This document shows positions 1 through 10,800 of a stretch of 64,000 nt of DNA, in pieces. The translations under genes and the position numbers were made by a program. This stretch comes from Pimelobacter simplex (GTDB taxonomy: Bacteria; Actinomycetota; Actinomycetes; Propionibacteriales; Nocardioidaceae), in NCBI RefSeq assembly GCF_900114845.1, contig NZ_FOUK01000001.1:970479-1034478 (forward strand). The letters are read 5' to 3'. The notes beneath the pieces are model-generated. The model made no database searches, was not told the DNA's origin, and saw nothing but the letters and a program-made list of their open reading frames with translations. Position 1 is the first letter of the stretch, and every line of letters begins with the position of its first letter.

Positions 1-657
1 GTCGGCCTGGCGGCGGGCGAGCTGGGTCTCGACGGCGACCACCTGCTCGATCGTCTCGGCCCGGGCCAGGAGGGCCTCGATCCGCTCGACACTCTTGCGC
101 TGCGCCCGGATCCGGGCCTCGACGTCGACCACCTCGCCGGTGACGTCCTCCGAGCTCGTGCTCGAGTCGGTCAGCGTGGCGACGCCCTCGAGCGCACCGA
201 CGACCTCGTCGAACCGGTCGGCCGGCACCCGCAGCACCAACCGCGCCGAGGCGACCTCGCCCTTGTCGCCGGTGACGGTCTCCTGCTCGCTCACGGTTCC
301 GCGGAAGCGGTCGACGATCTTGTGGACCTCCAACCGGGTCCGGGCGACGTCCTCGTCCTCCAGTGACACGGTGCCGGTCGAGATCACGGCGGGCGTCGTG
401 GCCCCGTCCTGCTGACCGGGGCTCGCGGGGGCGCCGGCCGCAGGATCGGCGTCGGCGGCGGACTCCTGCTTGCTCATCGTGCCCAGGTCGCCGGCCTCCG
501 GCGCGTCACGGGTCGCGGCGACCGCGGCGTGGCCGCCGCTGGACCCGTCGGCGTCGGCGCTGTCGGATTCGCCGCCGGAACCGGCGCAGGCGGCCAGCGA
601 GACCACGGCGGCCGCACCGGCGAGGGCGAGGGTAAGTCGGGAGCGGGTCTGCTTCAT
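1..657 (-). CDS. DUF4349 domain lipoprotein (3' end outside window)
   Basis: The frame is open from an ATG at 657 down to base 1, so the C-terminus lies outside the window; 219 codons are visible. The N-terminus is MKQTRSRLTLALAGAAAV followed by a lipobox LAAC near residue 24, so this is a predicted lipoprotein anchored outside the cytoplasm. A low-complexity Ala/Ser/Asp/Gly linker runs to about residue 85. Then comes a segment with VSLEDEDVARTRLEVHKIV, LRVPADRFDEVV and RIRAQRKSVERIEALL, the last part probably coiled coil. That order (linker, ferredoxin-like repeat, coiled coil, later a membrane helix) is typical of DUF4349 proteins. Function is unknown; an envelope role is inferred only from the export signal. 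Confidence 0.85.
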   Translation of the reverse strand, partial: MKQTRSRLTLALAGAAAVVSLAACAGSGGESDSADADGSSGGHAAVAATRDAPEAGDLGTMSKQESAADADPAAGAPASPGQQDGATTPAVISTGTVSLEDEDVARTRLEVHKIVDRFRGTVSEQETVTGDKGEVASARLVLRVPADRFDEVVGALEGVATLTDSSTSSEDVTGEVVDVEARIRAQRKSVERIEALLARAETIEQVVAVETQLARRQAD

Positions 658-691
658 GCGGGTCCGACGCGCGCGCCGGTGGTGCGGTTCC

Positions 692-2044
692 CTACTGCAG
701 CAGGGCCGCGGCCGCGCGGGCCGAGGCGATGGTGGCCGGGATGCCCACGCCGTCGTACGCGGCGCCGCACACGGCGAGCCCCGGGACGGCGGCGACCGCC
801 GCGCGGATCCGGGCGACGCGGTCGGTGTGGCCGACCCAGTACTGCGGCAGCCCGCCGCCCCAGCGCTGCACCACGACGTCCTCCGCCGGGACGGCGAGGG
901 GCAGCCCTGTCGCGGTGGCGAGGTCGGCACGCGAGGCCTCGACGAGCGCCGCGTCGGGGACCTGCAGGGAGTCCGCCTCGCCGTACCGGCCGAGGGAGGT
1001 GCGGAGCACGAGGAGGCCGTCGCCGGCCCGGCGTACCCACTCCCACTTGGCGAACGAGAACGTCGCGGCCTTGACCCGGCGCCCGTCGACCGGCGGGACG
1101 AGGAAGCCCGACGCGCCCAACTCGAGGGCCTCCGCGACCGCGGGGTCGTCGGCGCGGAAGGCGAACGTCGCGAGCGCGACCGACGCGTACTCGATCGCCG
1201 CCAGCTCCTCCGCCGCGGCGGGCGCGATGTCACCGAGCAGGCGAGCGGTCGGTGCGGCGGGCGTGGCCAGCACGAGCAGGTCGGCGGCCTCGTCGCCGTC
1301 GGGGGTGGCGACCACGAAACCCGTGCCGGTACGGCGGATCGCGGTCACCGGGGCGTCGTACCGGATCGCGCAGCCGGGCCGCCCGGCGACGTCCTCGGCG
1401 AGTGCGGCGGGCAGCCGCCACATGCCGCCGTCGACCGCGGCGAAGACCGGCGGCGCGTCGGCGGGCGGCGGCGGCACGACGACCTCGTCGCGGGTGAGCA
1501 GGTCGAGCAGCTGGGGGGCGGCGGAGCGGGTCGAGATCCGGCGCGCCTGGCCGGCGTACACGCCGCCGAGGAGGGGCTCCACGAGACGGTCGACCACCTC
1601 GTCGCCGTACCGCTGGGCGACGAGGTCACCGACCGAGATGTCACCCCCCGCGCCGAAGTGCGCCGGTTGCGGGTTCGAGGCGCGCGTCATGCCGGCTGGG
1701 GAGAGGATCCCGGACGCCGCCAGCCCGTCGAGGTCGAGCGGCGCGCCCATCACGGTCCGGGGGAGCGGGCGCAGCGCGTCGCGGGTCCACACCCGGGAGC
1801 TCGCGCTGGTCGGGTGGACCAGCGGCAGGTCGACCGCCGACGCCAGGGCGATCCCCTCGGGACGCCGGTGCAGCATCGCCTCCGCGCCGACGTCGACCGT
1901 CGTACCGGCGACCTCGGCGGAGCGCAGCTTGCCGCCGGCCCGGTCGGACGCCTCGAGCACCAGGACGTCGTGGCCCGCCTCGGCGAGCTCGCGCGCCGCC
2001 GTCAGACCTGCGATCCCGGCACCCACGACCACCGCTCGGCTCAC
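692..2044 (-). CDS. hemY: Protoporphyrinogen/coproporphyrinogen III oxidase (HemY/CgoX type)
   Basis: FAD-dependent oxidase of late heme synthesis. In actinobacteria this family normally converts coproporphyrinogen III to coproporphyrin III, upstream of ferrochelatase and HemQ. The 450-residue protein opens with the dinucleotide-binding motif VVVGAGIAGLTAARE followed by VLVLEASDRAGGK, and has the family segments DRLVEPLLGGVYAG and, at the end, GVGIPATIASARAAA. I chose the GTG at 2044 because the Rossmann motif begins three residues later and the upstream extension looks non-coding. hemQ lies 3.7 kb away, the same pathway interrupted by a two-component system. Residues about 122-130 (SNPQPAHF) are encoded by a copy of a short repeat found elsewhere in the window and replace a normally variable loop. 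Confidence 0.92.
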   Translation of the reverse strand: MSRAVVVGAGIAGLTAARELAEAGHDVLVLEASDRAGGKLRSAEVAGTTVDVGAEAMLHRRPEGIALASAVDLPLVHPTSASSRVWTRDALRPLPRTVMGAPLDLDGLAASGILSPAGMTRASNPQPAHFGAGGDISVGDLVAQRYGDEVVDRLVEPLLGGVYAGQARRISTRSAAPQLLDLLTRDEVVVPPPPADAPPVFAAVDGGMWRLPAALAEDVAGRPGCAIRYDAPVTAIRRTGTGFVVATPDGDEAADLLVLATPAAPTARLLGDIAPAAAEELAAIEYASVALATFAFRADDPAVAEALELGASGFLVPPVDGRRVKAATFSFAKWEWVRRAGDGLLVLRTSLGRYGEADSLQVPDAALVEASRADLATATGLPLAVPAEDVVVQRWGGGLPQYWVGHTDRVARIRAAVAAVPGLAVCGAAYDGVGIPATIASARAAAALLQ

Positions 2045-2213
2045 GGGTCCAGCCTGCCAGAGGACGCATCCGGCAACCTCGAGGGGCCAACCCTGCAACT
2101 TCGACGGGCGAACTGTGCGACTTCGGCCGCCGGAACGTGCCCCTTCGCGCGTCCTGGGAGGTGTGCCGGGTTGTCCCTGTCGGGCGGGACAAGCGGCCCG
2201 GCACGGTGCTCCC

Positions 2214-2927
2214 ATGACCGCTCAGACACATGTTCCCCCGACCGCCCTCGACCGTGCCGAGCCCGGCGACCGGCCGGCCGCCTCGCCGCCGACGAGGTGG
2301 GCGCTGGCCGGGCTCGGGGCCGGGATCGCCGGTGTCGGCGTCGTCGTCTCGAGCGGGCTGGTGCATGCGGCGTACGACGAGAAGCTCTCCGGCAACGCCC
2401 CGGGGATCGTCGAGGAGCTCGGCAACGAGGTCCCGCAGATGCTCGCCTTCCACCTGTTCGCCATCGTCGGCTCGGTGCTGCTCGTCGTGTTCGCCGCCGG
2501 GCTGCACCGCCGGCTCCGGGCGGCGACCGGGCCGGACAGCGTGCTGCCGCTGGTCGCCTTCACCGGGGCCCTGGTCACCGCGATGATGATGTTCGTCGGG
2601 GCGGGCCTCGACACCGAGTTCATCTTCGCGGTGAACGACCCCGACATCCTCGTCCCCGAGACCGCCGTCATGTTCAACCACTGGATCGGCACGATCCCGT
2701 GGTGCTGGGGGATGCTCGGGCTGTCCGGGATCGCCCTGTTCGGCGCCGCGCGCCAGGGTGGCCTGCCGCGCTGGATGGGTCTGGTCGGGCTGCTCGGTGG
2801 CGGCCTGACGCTGCTGCTCGGCATCTCGCCGCTGCAGTACATGGCCGGGATGACCGGCCCGCTCGGCCTGATCGTGATCGCGCTCGGCTTCCTCGCCGGC
2901 GACAAGGTCCACCGCGGCCGCGCGTGA
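2214..2927 (+). CDS. Multi-pass membrane protein, unknown function
   Basis: Encodes 237 residues. After about 30 polar N-terminal residues there are roughly six hydrophobic segments (for example LAGLGAGIAGVGVVVSSGLV, FHLFAIVGSVLLVVFAAGL, WGMLGLSGIALFGAA and PLGLIVIALGFLAG), so it is an integral membrane protein. The length and layout recall DUF4386-like or other small actinobacterial membrane families, but I do not recognise a diagnostic motif. It is divergent from hemY and is followed after 62 bases by a histidine kinase with its own start signal. No function can be assigned. Confidence 0.8.
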   Translation: MTAQTHVPPTALDRAEPGDRPAASPPTRWALAGLGAGIAGVGVVVSSGLVHAAYDEKLSGNAPGIVEELGNEVPQMLAFHLFAIVGSVLLVVFAAGLHRRLRAATGPDSVLPLVAFTGALVTAMMMFVGAGLDTEFIFAVNDPDILVPETAVMFNHWIGTIPWCWGMLGLSGIALFGAARQGGLPRWMGLVGLLGGGLTLLLGISPLQYMAGMTGPLGLIVIALGFLAGDKVHRGRA

Positions 2928-2989
2928 GCCGAGCGACCAAATCTGCCGGTCCGGCCTGTGGGGGGCCGGACCGGCGGCACAATGTGCCG

Positions 2990-5059
2990 GTGCAGAACGA
3001 GCCCCGGCGCGACGGCGACCTGCGGCCCCGGGGCTGGCAGGTCGTCGGTGTGCTCCTCGTCCCGGTCCTGTGCGCGGTGATCCTCCCGGTCGCCGCGTGG
3101 ATCGACATGAGCGCGCCGCAGAGCAGCCCCGGCGTCCGGATCGCGGGTGGCCCGGGCTGGCCGTGGGTCGTGGACGGCGTCGTGCTCGCCGCGCTCGCCG
3201 TGGTGGTCCTGTGCCACGACCGCACCCAGCGCTTCGGCTGGGGGCTCGCCTTCTTCGGCCTGTTCTGGGCGCTCGACGGGCTGTCCCAGAGCTACATCAA
3301 CACCGGGCTGACCGACGACGGCGCCTGGCCCGGGACGACGTTCGCGCTGTGGTTCCTCGACCGGTTCGCGTCGTACCTGACGTCGGTGGTCGCGGTCCTG
3401 CTGCTCGTCTTCCCGACCGGTCGCTTCCTGCCCGGCCGCTGGCGCCCGGCGTCCTGGTGCGCGGTCGGCGTGCTGGCGCTGAGCGGGCTGCTGATCATCG
3501 TGGCGCCCGCCGAGGACGAGCGGTACGCCGGGATGCTGCCCTCCTCGGTCGACCAGAACCCGACCACGATCCCCGCCCTCGTGGGCCACGGCCAGCAGGT
3601 GGTCTCGCTCGGGATCGCGCTCGGCGCCACCGGCTTCTTCTTCGCCCTGCTCACCGTGGTCGTGCGCTACCGCCGCTCCGAGGGCCTGATGCGCGACCGG
3701 ATGCGCTGGCTGGTGTGGAGCGTCCTGGTCATCGTCGCGGGCATCGCCGTGTTCGCCGTCGCGGAGCTGCCGGGCGCCGACTACACGGGGGCCTTCCTCG
3801 CCACCGTCCTGCCGCCCGCCGCGATGACGATCGCGATCGTGCGGCCCCAGCTGGTCTCCATCCAGGACCTGCTCAGCCGCACCCTCGTCCTCGCCGCGGT
3901 GCTCGTCGTTCTCGTCGTCGCCGACGCCGCCGTCCTCGGCCTGCTCACGCTCGTGCTCGACGACGCGCTCACCCAGGCACAGGTCGTCACCGTGGTGCTG
4001 CTGGTCGCCGTCTTCCTGTACGGCCCGCTGCGGCACCGCCTCTCCTCCTTCGTACGACGTCTCATGCTCGGCGAGCGCGGCAACCGGTACGACGCCGTCG
4101 CCGGCCTCGCCTCGACCCTGGAGACCACCGACGACAGCGCCGAGCAGCTGGGAGCCGTCGCCCGCGCGGTGGCGTCGGCGTTCGGCGTCCCGTTCGTCAG
4201 CGTCGAGGTCGACCGCGGTCACGGCGAGCGCCTCGTCACGACGTACGGCGAGCGCCCCGCGCAGGTGCGCACCCTCCCGATCACCTACCGCGACATCACC
4301 ATCGGCCGGCTCGTGCTGCCCGCGCGCGGCCTGCGCAGCCGGCTGAGCGTGCGCGACGAGGAGCTGCTCGGCGACCTCGTCCGCCAGGCCGCCACGGCCG
4401 CCCGGACCAGCCAGCTCGCCGAGGAGGTCCAGCGCAGCCGCGAGCGGCTCGTCACCGCGCGCGAGGAGGAGCGACGCCGGATCCGCCGCGACCTGCACGA
4501 CGGCCTGGGCCCGGCGCTGAGCGGCATCGTCTTCCAGCTCGAGGCCGCCCGGATGACCGTCGAGCGCGATCCCCAGCGCGCCCGCGACCAGGTCGAGACG
4601 GTGAGCGCCCAGGTCCAGGAGGTCGTCGCCGACGTGCGGCGGCTCGTCCACGACCTGCGCCCGCCCGCCCTCGACGACCGCGGCCTGGTCGGTGCGCTGC
4701 GCCAGCAGGCCGAGGCGCTCGACGTCGCGCTCGACGTGGTCGGCGACACCGACCTGGCCGGCCGGCTGCCCGCTGCCGTCGAGGTCGCCGCCTTCCGGAT
4801 CGTGGGGGAGGCCCTGACCAACGTCGCCCGCCACGCGGACGCCTCCCGGGCCCGGCTCGACCTCGCGGTCCGCGACGACACGCTCGTCGTCGAGCTCGCC
4901 GACGACGGCCGCGGGATCCCCGCCGACCGTGCCGCCGGCGTCGGCCTGGTCAGCCTGCGCGAGCGGGCCGCGGAGCTCGGCGGCACCACCACGATCAGCT
5001 CACCCCCGGACGGCGGCACCGTCGTCCGCGCCCGACTTCCGCTGAGGAGCCCCGCATGA
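2990..5059 (+). CDS. NarL-type sensor histidine kinase with multi-pass membrane sensor
   Basis: Membrane sensor kinase of 689 residues that should phosphorylate the response regulator overlapping its stop codon. About ten hydrophobic helices fill residues 15-360. A GAF-like stretch follows, then the HisKA_3 dimerisation/phosphoacceptor region [19 protein letters not shown] with the His near residue 502, and an HATPase_c domain with [18 protein letters not shown] and [11 protein letters not shown]. The GTG at 2990 was chosen because a CACAAT hexamer sits exactly six bases upstream, as before hemQ; a GTG at 2984 is the alternative. The signal is unknown. The position between hemY and hemQ is suggestive of, but does not prove, a link to heme or redox state. 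Confidence 0.88.
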   Translation: MQNEPRRDGDLRPRGWQVVGVLLVPVLCAVILPVAAWIDMSAPQSSPGVRIAGGPGWPWVVDGVVLAALAVVVLCHDRTQRFGWGLAFFGLFWALDGLSQSYINTGLTDDGAWPGTTFALWFLDRFASYLTSVVAVLLLVFPTGRFLPGRWRPASWCAVGVLALSGLLIIVAPAEDERYAGMLPSSVDQNPTTIPALVGHGQQVVSLGIALGATGFFFALLTVVVRYRRSEGLMRDRMRWLVWSVLVIVAGIAVFAVAELPGADYTGAFLATVLPPAAMTIAIVRPQLVSIQDLLSRTLVLAAVLVVLVVADAAVLGLLTLVLDDALTQAQVVTVVLLVAVFLYGPLRHRLSSFVRRLMLGERGNRYDAVAGLASTLETTDDSAEQLGAVARAVASAFGVPFVSVEVDRGHGERLVTTYGERPAQVRTLPITYRDITIGRLVLPARGLRSRLSVRDEELLGDLVRQAATAARTSQLAEEVQRSRERLVTAREEERRRIRRDLHDGLGPALSGIVFQLEAARMTVERDPQRARDQVETVSAQVQEVVADVRRLVHDLRPPALDDRGLVGALRQQAEALDVALDVVGDTDLAGRLPAAVEVAAFRIVGEALTNVARHADASRARLDLAVRDDTLVVELADDGRGIPADRAAGVGLVSLRERAAELGGTTTISSPPDGGTVVRARLPLRSPA

Positions 5060-5715
5060 ACAGCCCGGTCCGCGTCGTCGTGGTCGACGACCACCAGATC
5101 GTCCGCGACGGCCTCACCGCCCTCCTCGCCGCCCTCGACGGGATCGAGGTCGTCGGCTCGGCCAGCGACGGCCGCGAGGCCCTGCACGTCGTCGCGGACA
5201 CCGCCCCGGACCTCGTCGTCATGGACATCCAGATGCCGCACCTCGACGGCATCGAGGCCACGCGCTTCCTCACCGGCCGCGACCCCGCGCTGCGCGTCGT
5301 CATGCTCACCATGAACGAGGACGACGACACGATCCTCAGCGCGATCCGGGCCGGCGCGTGCGGCTACCTGCTCAAGGGCGCGGGTGCCGACGAGGTCCAG
5401 CACGCGATCCGCTCCGCCGCCTCCGGCGGCATGGTCTTCGGTGCCAGCCTGGCCGCCCGGATCGCCGCCCTCTTCGCCGGCGCCACACCCGCCACCACCC
5501 CTGCCGACGAGCCCTTCCCCGAGCTGACCGAGCGCGAGCGCGACGTCCTCCAGCGGATCGCCGCGGGCCGCACCAACGACGAGATCGCCGCCCAGCTCTA
5601 CGTCTCCAACAAGACCGTGCGCAACACGGTCTCGGCGATCTACGCCAAGCTCCACGCGACCGGTCGCGCCGACGCCATCGTCAAGGCCCGGGAGGCGGGC
5701 TACGGCCGCGACTGA
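5056..5715 (+). CDS. LuxR/NarL-family response regulator
   Basis: Response regulator of 219 residues. The receiver domain contains [14 protein letters not shown] with the acidic pair, the phospho-acceptor Asp in [13 protein letters not shown], Thr in MLTMNED and Lys in [12 protein letters not shown] LuxR-type HTH follows: [22 protein letters not shown] and [19 protein letters not shown]. The start ATG overlaps the kinase stop (ATGA), so the two are co-translated and form a cognate pair. The recognition helix has NKTVRNTVS instead of the more usual KTVKNHVS, a small deviation. Targets are unknown. Confidence 0.93.
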   Translation: MNSPVRVVVVDDHQIVRDGLTALLAALDGIEVVGSASDGREALHVVADTAPDLVVMDIQMPHLDGIEATRFLTGRDPALRVVMLTMNEDDDTILSAIRAGACGYLLKGAGADEVQHAIRSAASGGMVFGASLAARIAALFAGATPATTPADEPFPELTERERDVLQRIAAGRTNDEIAAQLYVSNKTVRNTVSAIYAKLHATGRADAIVKAREAGYGRD

Positions 5716-5735
5716 CCGCCCGGCACAATGGGGTC

Positions 5736-6467
5736 ATGTCGGACCAGGACCCGCAGGCGCACCTCAAGACCAACGCCGCGAAGATCAACGAGCTCAACGA
5801 CACCATCCGCTTCACCATGTGGTCGGTGTTCCGGCTCGAGCAGACGCTCGGTGCCGACGACGTCGTCCGCAAGCAGGAGACCGCCGAGCTCGAGACCCTC
5901 CTGGCCGACCTCGCGGCCGAGGACGTCGTCGTCCGCGGCATCTACGACGTGGCCGGCCTGCGCGCCGACGCCGACCTGATGGTCTGGTGGCACGCGACCA
6001 CCAGCGACCAGCTCCAGGCCGCCTACCACCGGCTGCGCCGGTCCGCCTTCGGCTCGCGGCTCGCCCCGGTCTGGTCACAGATGGCGCTGCACCGCCCGGC
6101 CGAGTTCAACCGCAGCCACCTGCCGGCCTTCCTCGCCGACGAGCGCGCCCACGCCTACGCCGCCGTCTACCCCTTCGTGCGCTCCTACGAGTGGTACCTC
6201 CTCGAGGACGGCGAGCGCCGCCGCCTCCTGGCCGAGCACGGCCAGATGGCCCGCGGCTACCCCGACGTCCGGGCCAACACGGTGCCGAGCTTCGCACTCG
6301 GCGACTACGAGTGGATCCTCGCCTTCGAGGCCGACGACCTCACCCGGATCGTCGACCTGATGCGCCACCTGCGCGGCTCCGAGACCCGGCGCCACGTGCG
6401 CGAGGAGGTGCCGTTCTACACCGGACGGCGGGTCGAGGTCGCCGAGCTGCTGGCGACGCTGCCCTGA
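5736..6467 (+). CDS. hemQ: Coproheme decarboxylase / heme synthase HemQ (chlorite dismutase-like)
   Basis: Peroxide-dependent decarboxylase (HemQ/ChdC) that converts coproheme to heme b in the last step of the coproporphyrin-dependent pathway. The 243-residue protein has the family pattern [14 protein letters not shown] near the N-terminus, [14 protein letters not shown], the [12 protein letters not shown] segment expected to carry the catalytic Tyr, and near the C-terminus [10 protein letters not shown]. The start ATG lies six bases after CACAAT (5724-5729), suggesting a leaderless transcript. Cytoplasmic. Together with hemY it marks a Gram-positive style heme route. Confidence 0.95.
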   Translation: MSDQDPQAHLKTNAAKINELNDTIRFTMWSVFRLEQTLGADDVVRKQETAELETLLADLAAEDVVVRGIYDVAGLRADADLMVWWHATTSDQLQAAYHRLRRSAFGSRLAPVWSQMALHRPAEFNRSHLPAFLADERAHAYAAVYPFVRSYEWYLLEDGERRRLLAEHGQMARGYPDVRANTVPSFALGDYEWILAFEADDLTRIVDLMRHLRGSETRRHVREEVPFYTGRRVEVAELLATLP

Positions 6468-6473
6468 TCTGAG

Positions 6474-7802
6474 GTGGCCGGTCCGCGCGCCTTCGCCGGC
6501 GCGTCGGGGCTGGGCGACGACGGGCTCGCCCTCGCGCTCGCCCCGGCGCTGACGCCGGACGGGGTCGAGGCGAGCCCGCGGTTCTTCCACGGCTTCGCGA
6601 CCCACCCGCAGGTGCTCGCGCGCGGCCTCGGGGTGCTCGCCGAGATCACCGCGACCCGCTACTTCCACTACACGCCGACCACCCAGCGCGACCCGGTCCT
6701 GACCGCCCAGGGCGACCGGCTGCGCGCCGAGTGCTTCTCGGCGTGCAACAGCGTCTACGCCCGGCTCGACCTGTTGGCGGCCGGTCTCGACGGCGGCGAG
6801 ATCGCCCACGGCACCACCAACGTCGACCTCGGTACGGCGACCCGCGCGCTGCTCGCCCAGGTCGGCCGCGCCGACCTGCTCCACCTCGCCGTCGGTCTCG
6901 ACGAGGTCCGCCTCGCCACCCTCGACGCGACCGTCGTCGAGCGTCCCGTCGCGATGCCGACGCGCTGGATCCGCGCGCTCGGCAACGTCGCCGAGCTCCA
7001 CCACGGGCTGGTCCCCGCCTTCTCCGTCGACGCCGCGGGGGCCCGTGCGTTCCTGGCCACGGTGCCGGCCGCGACCGCGACGACGCGGGGGAGCGGCTGG
7101 CTGGTGCCGGACCGGCGCGGCGTCCGGCTCGCCGCCCGCCCCGGTCCGGCTGCCGGCTCGGCCGTCGCGGTCGCCGGGCTGCACCGGCTCAGCGCGCTGC
7201 GCCGGATGCTCACCCACGTCGAGGGCATGACCTTCCACCACGGCGGTGCCGGCGACGCCGAGGCCGTCGTCGTCGAGGTCGCCCTGCCCGCGGCCCGGCT
7301 CGTCGTCGGACTCACCGCCGAGGCCTGGCGCGGCCACTCCGGCGAGGGCTCGCTGCTGACCGGTCTGGCCGTGACGACCACGGGAGCGGACGCCCGGCTG
7401 GTCTCCGCGCTGCTGTCGTTCGAGCCGGTGATCGACGTGCCGCGGCTGGCGCGCGCGACGGCCCTGTCCGAGGAGCGGGTCCGCGGCGCGCTCGCCGTCC
7501 TCGCCTCGTCGGGCCGGGTCGGCTGGGACCTCCACGACGCCGCCTGGTTCCACCGCGAGCTGCCCGACGACCCGGACCGCGTCGAGCGCGACCACCCGCG
7601 GCTGGCGGGGGCACGCGCGCTCGTGGCGGCCGGTGCCGTCGTCCGCGACGACGGCGGGTGGACCGTGTCCAGCGGCGGGACCGACCACCGCGTCACCGGC
7701 GACCCGCCCGCCCGCTGCACCTGCCGGTGGTACCTCACGCACGGTGCCGACCGCGGCCCCTGCAAGCACGTCCTGGCCGTCCGGATCACGGAGGATCGAT
7801 GA
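6474..7802 (+). CDS. SWIM zinc-finger family protein
   Basis: Encodes 442 residues ending in a SWIM zinc finger, CTCRWYLTHGADRGPCKHV (CxC...CxH) at about residues 415-433, a module linked to DNA or protein binding. The first 400 residues carry no motif I recognise. GTG at 6474 is the only sensible start: an in-frame TGA lies three codons upstream, and hemQ ends only six bases before, so it may be read from the hemQ transcript. The stop overlaps the start of the next gene (ATGA), so the two products probably work together. In other actinobacteria such SWIM proteins sit beside large uncharacterised proteins and MoxR/VWA genes; a MoxR/VWA pair is present here, but 53 kb away. Confidence 0.85.
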   Translation: MAGPRAFAGASGLGDDGLALALAPALTPDGVEASPRFFHGFATHPQVLARGLGVLAEITATRYFHYTPTTQRDPVLTAQGDRLRAECFSACNSVYARLDLLAAGLDGGEIAHGTTNVDLGTATRALLAQVGRADLLHLAVGLDEVRLATLDATVVERPVAMPTRWIRALGNVAELHHGLVPAFSVDAAGARAFLATVPAATATTRGSGWLVPDRRGVRLAARPGPAAGSAVAVAGLHRLSALRRMLTHVEGMTFHHGGAGDAEAVVVEVALPAARLVVGLTAEAWRGHSGEGSLLTGLAVTTTGADARLVSALLSFEPVIDVPRLARATALSEERVRGALAVLASSGRVGWDLHDAAWFHRELPDDPDRVERDHPRLAGARALVAAGAVVRDDGGWTVSSGGTDHRVTGDPPARCTCRWYLTHGADRGPCKHVLAVRITEDR

Positions 7803-10800
7803 CCACCAGCACCACCGCTCGCGATCGCGCGCTCGAGCTGTGCCGCGAGCTCGGCTGGACCGAGGTCACCGCCGAGCAGGCCGCCGGCCACCCGATCGGC
7901 ACCCCCGAGCAGCAGCGCGTGCTGCGCGACGGGCTGAGCCGCAGCGGGTGGGAGGAGCTGTCCCTGACCCACGCCGAGCGCGCCGCCCTCGCCGTGCTCG
8001 CCGTGCGGGTGGGGGTCGACGCGCGCCGGATCGTCACGCTGCTCCGGTTCGCGGGCGTGCCCGGCGACGCGTTCGGTGACGCGGTCGCCGCGCGGGGTTC
8101 CGACGACGCCGCCCGGTTCGTGGCCGAGGCGGTCCGCACCGCCAACCGCTTCCACGAGCACGCCGTCAGCCGGCTGGGACGCGTCGTGGTCCGGCTGGTC
8201 CACGAGCTCGGCCTGCCGGTGCCCGCCGAGGTGAGCTACCTCAAGGACTGGGCCGCCCTCGTCGCCGAGAAGGAGGCGCCCGACGACCGCTTCGCCGAGC
8301 ACGCCCGGGTCGCCGTCGACGCCGGTCTCCCGCTGACCGGTCCCTTCGGGCCGCTGTTCGGCGCGGCCGTCGGGCAGGGCCGGCTGACCCGGCCCGAGGC
8401 GCTCCGGCTGGCGTTCACCGGCCTCGACACCGCCGTACGCCCGGGCGATCGCAAGGTGTGGACCCGCATCCTCGTCGACGACCTCGACGTCACCGACGCC
8501 GAGCTGGTCGAGCGCGCCGACGCGCTGGTCGTCGTGCTCGCCACCGGTGAGGGGCCGGTCGTCGAGGCGTTCGCCCCGCGGCTGCTCGCGGCCGTGCCGG
8601 ACGACCTGGTGCCCGACGTGCTCGCGGCCGCGTCGACCGTGCGGACCAAGAAGGCGCGCCGTGCGGTCACCGCGGCGGCCGCCCGCCGGCTCCCGCCCGA
8701 GGCGCTCGCCCCCGAGCCCGACGAGGCGCCGGCCGAGCGCGGCCGCTGGCTGCCGGCGCCACCGCTCGCCCCCGTGCCGGCGTTCACGCTGGGTGCCGTG
8801 GGACCGGACCGGCTCACCGACCTCACCGATCTCGCCGGACTCCTGCTCGGCCGGCCCGAGGAGGTCGTCGACGTCGAGACCGAGCGCTTCCTCGCGCTGG
8901 CCAACGCGCTCGCCCGCACCGATCCGGACGGCGTCCGGCAGGCACTGCGCGGCGTACCGGAGACCTGGCGCTGCGGGCTGTGGCCGGTCGCGGCCTGGGT
9001 CGCGGGGGAGCCGGGCCCGGACCCGTCCTCGGTCAACCCGCTCGTCGCGCGGGACGCCGCCGTCGTCGCCCGGCTCGGAGCCGTCCCGGCACTCCTCTCG
9101 ACTCCCTCCTCCGACGACCTGCGGATCGACCCGGCCGACCTCGCCGACCGGCTGCGGGCCTACCGCGCCGCCGGGGTGGCGGCGGCCGGGGCCGACCTGC
9201 TCGTCGCCCTGCTGCGCCTCGACCTCGACCTCGCCGGTGGCGACGGCGGCGCCGCCGTGCGCGCCGAGCTGGCGACGCTCGACGTCCCGGTCCTGGACGC
9301 AGCAGGCGCTGCGCTCCCCGTGGCTGCCGGCCCGCTCGCGGCCGGCTACCTGGCCGACCCGGTGGTCGAGCCCGAGGTCCGGGTCGCACCCCGGGCTCGC
9401 TACTGGGACATCGACGAGCCGGTCGTCCCCGCCTCGCTCGCCCTGTTCGCCGGGCTGCTCGGCCGGGCCCGCTGGATGGGCGGCCGGGCGCTCGCGCTCT
9501 GGCCCGGCTGGGGTGAGGCGACGGCCCGTCAGCTCGGCGGGGGCTATCCCGACGCGGGCTTCGGCATCGGCGCGCGCCAGCTCGCCCGTCGCGCGGCGCC
9601 GCTCGGCCCCGGCGCGACCGTCAACCTGCTCGCCGGCCCGCGTGGCGCCCACCCCGTTGCCGCCGAGGACGCCGCCCGCGCCGTCACCGAGGCGTGGGCG
9701 CGCGGGCTTCTGCGTCCCGGGGTCGCCGACGCCCGCTACCTCGACTGGAACGTGGTGCCCGGCCAGCTCGCCGCACTGGCCCCGGTGCTGCTCGACCATG
9801 CCGACGACGGGCTCGCGGCCGTGGTCTGGCCGGTCCTCGCAGACCTGGTCGCGATCGCGGTCGACGCCCCACGGCTGCTCTCCGGGACGGCTGAGCTCGC
9901 CGAGGCGCTCCTCGCGCTCGCCCCGGGAGCCGTCGCCGCGGTCGCCGACGGCCGGGCGCCGCAGGAGGTCCTCGAGGTGCCGGGCCTGCGCGCTCTCGCC
10001 GCCCGCAGCGGCTCGTCCCGCGCGGTCGTCGCCGCCCGGGCCGCCGTCGCCCTGCTCCCCGCTCCGGTCGTACCGGACATCCCGGTCCCGGCGCCGGAGC
10101 CGGCCCCGCCGGCCGATCCGAGCCTCGATGCCGACTGGCCGGCCGGTGCCGGCTCCCTCGCCGAGGTCGCCGACGGCATCGCGCTCACGGCGCAGTGGGA
10201 GGACCCGGCCGCCACGACCAAGATGCTCGCCTTCGACCTGGTCCTGCCCGACCGTCCGGGCGAGGTCTACCGCGTGGTCAAGGGCTGGACCTACGACCTC
10301 GAGAGCGAGGGCCAGTGCGCCGCCACGGAGCGCGGCACCGGGGCGGCGGCCTGGCTCTCGTGGGACGGCACGCGGATGACGGTCTCGCCCCACCGCGACC
10401 GGGTCAACGGCCGGTCCGGGCCGCTGCAGCACGACGGCCCGGTCCGGCCGCTGACGACGGGCATGGTCGCCGTCGCGCTCGGCATGGTCGGCCAGGACGG
10501 CGAGCGCGGGCTGGCCGGCGAGCACCTCCTCGACGTCCTGGCCGCCCGCGAGCGGATCGGCAGCGCCGTCGTGCGGTCGGCGACGCGACTGCTCCTCACC
10601 CAGCCGGACGTCAGCCCGGCCCGGCTGGTCCGGGTCCTCGAGAAGCGGCGGCACCTCCTGCCCCTGCTCTGGCCGCTCCTGACCGAGCCGGTCCGCGCGG
10701 CCGGCAGCACGGACGGACCGCCGCCGCGCTGGCTCAACCAGGTGCTCGTCGTCGCGCTCGTCCACGCCCCGGCGCTGCGGGTCGCCGCCCGGACCGGCCG

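Noticed and set aside
2222..4834. Long minus-strand open frame of about 870 codons opposite the kinase and membrane-protein genes
   Set aside because: It is a shadow of high-GC codon bias: rich in Arg, Gly, Asp and His, no domains, no start signal, and lies opposite clear coding sequence. The same holds for the long antisense frames opposite 6755-10966, 8547-10379, 18990-21647, 21640-24207, 28411-30228, 37088-38845, 51840-54089, 56479-59571, 59250-61655 and 61387-63816.
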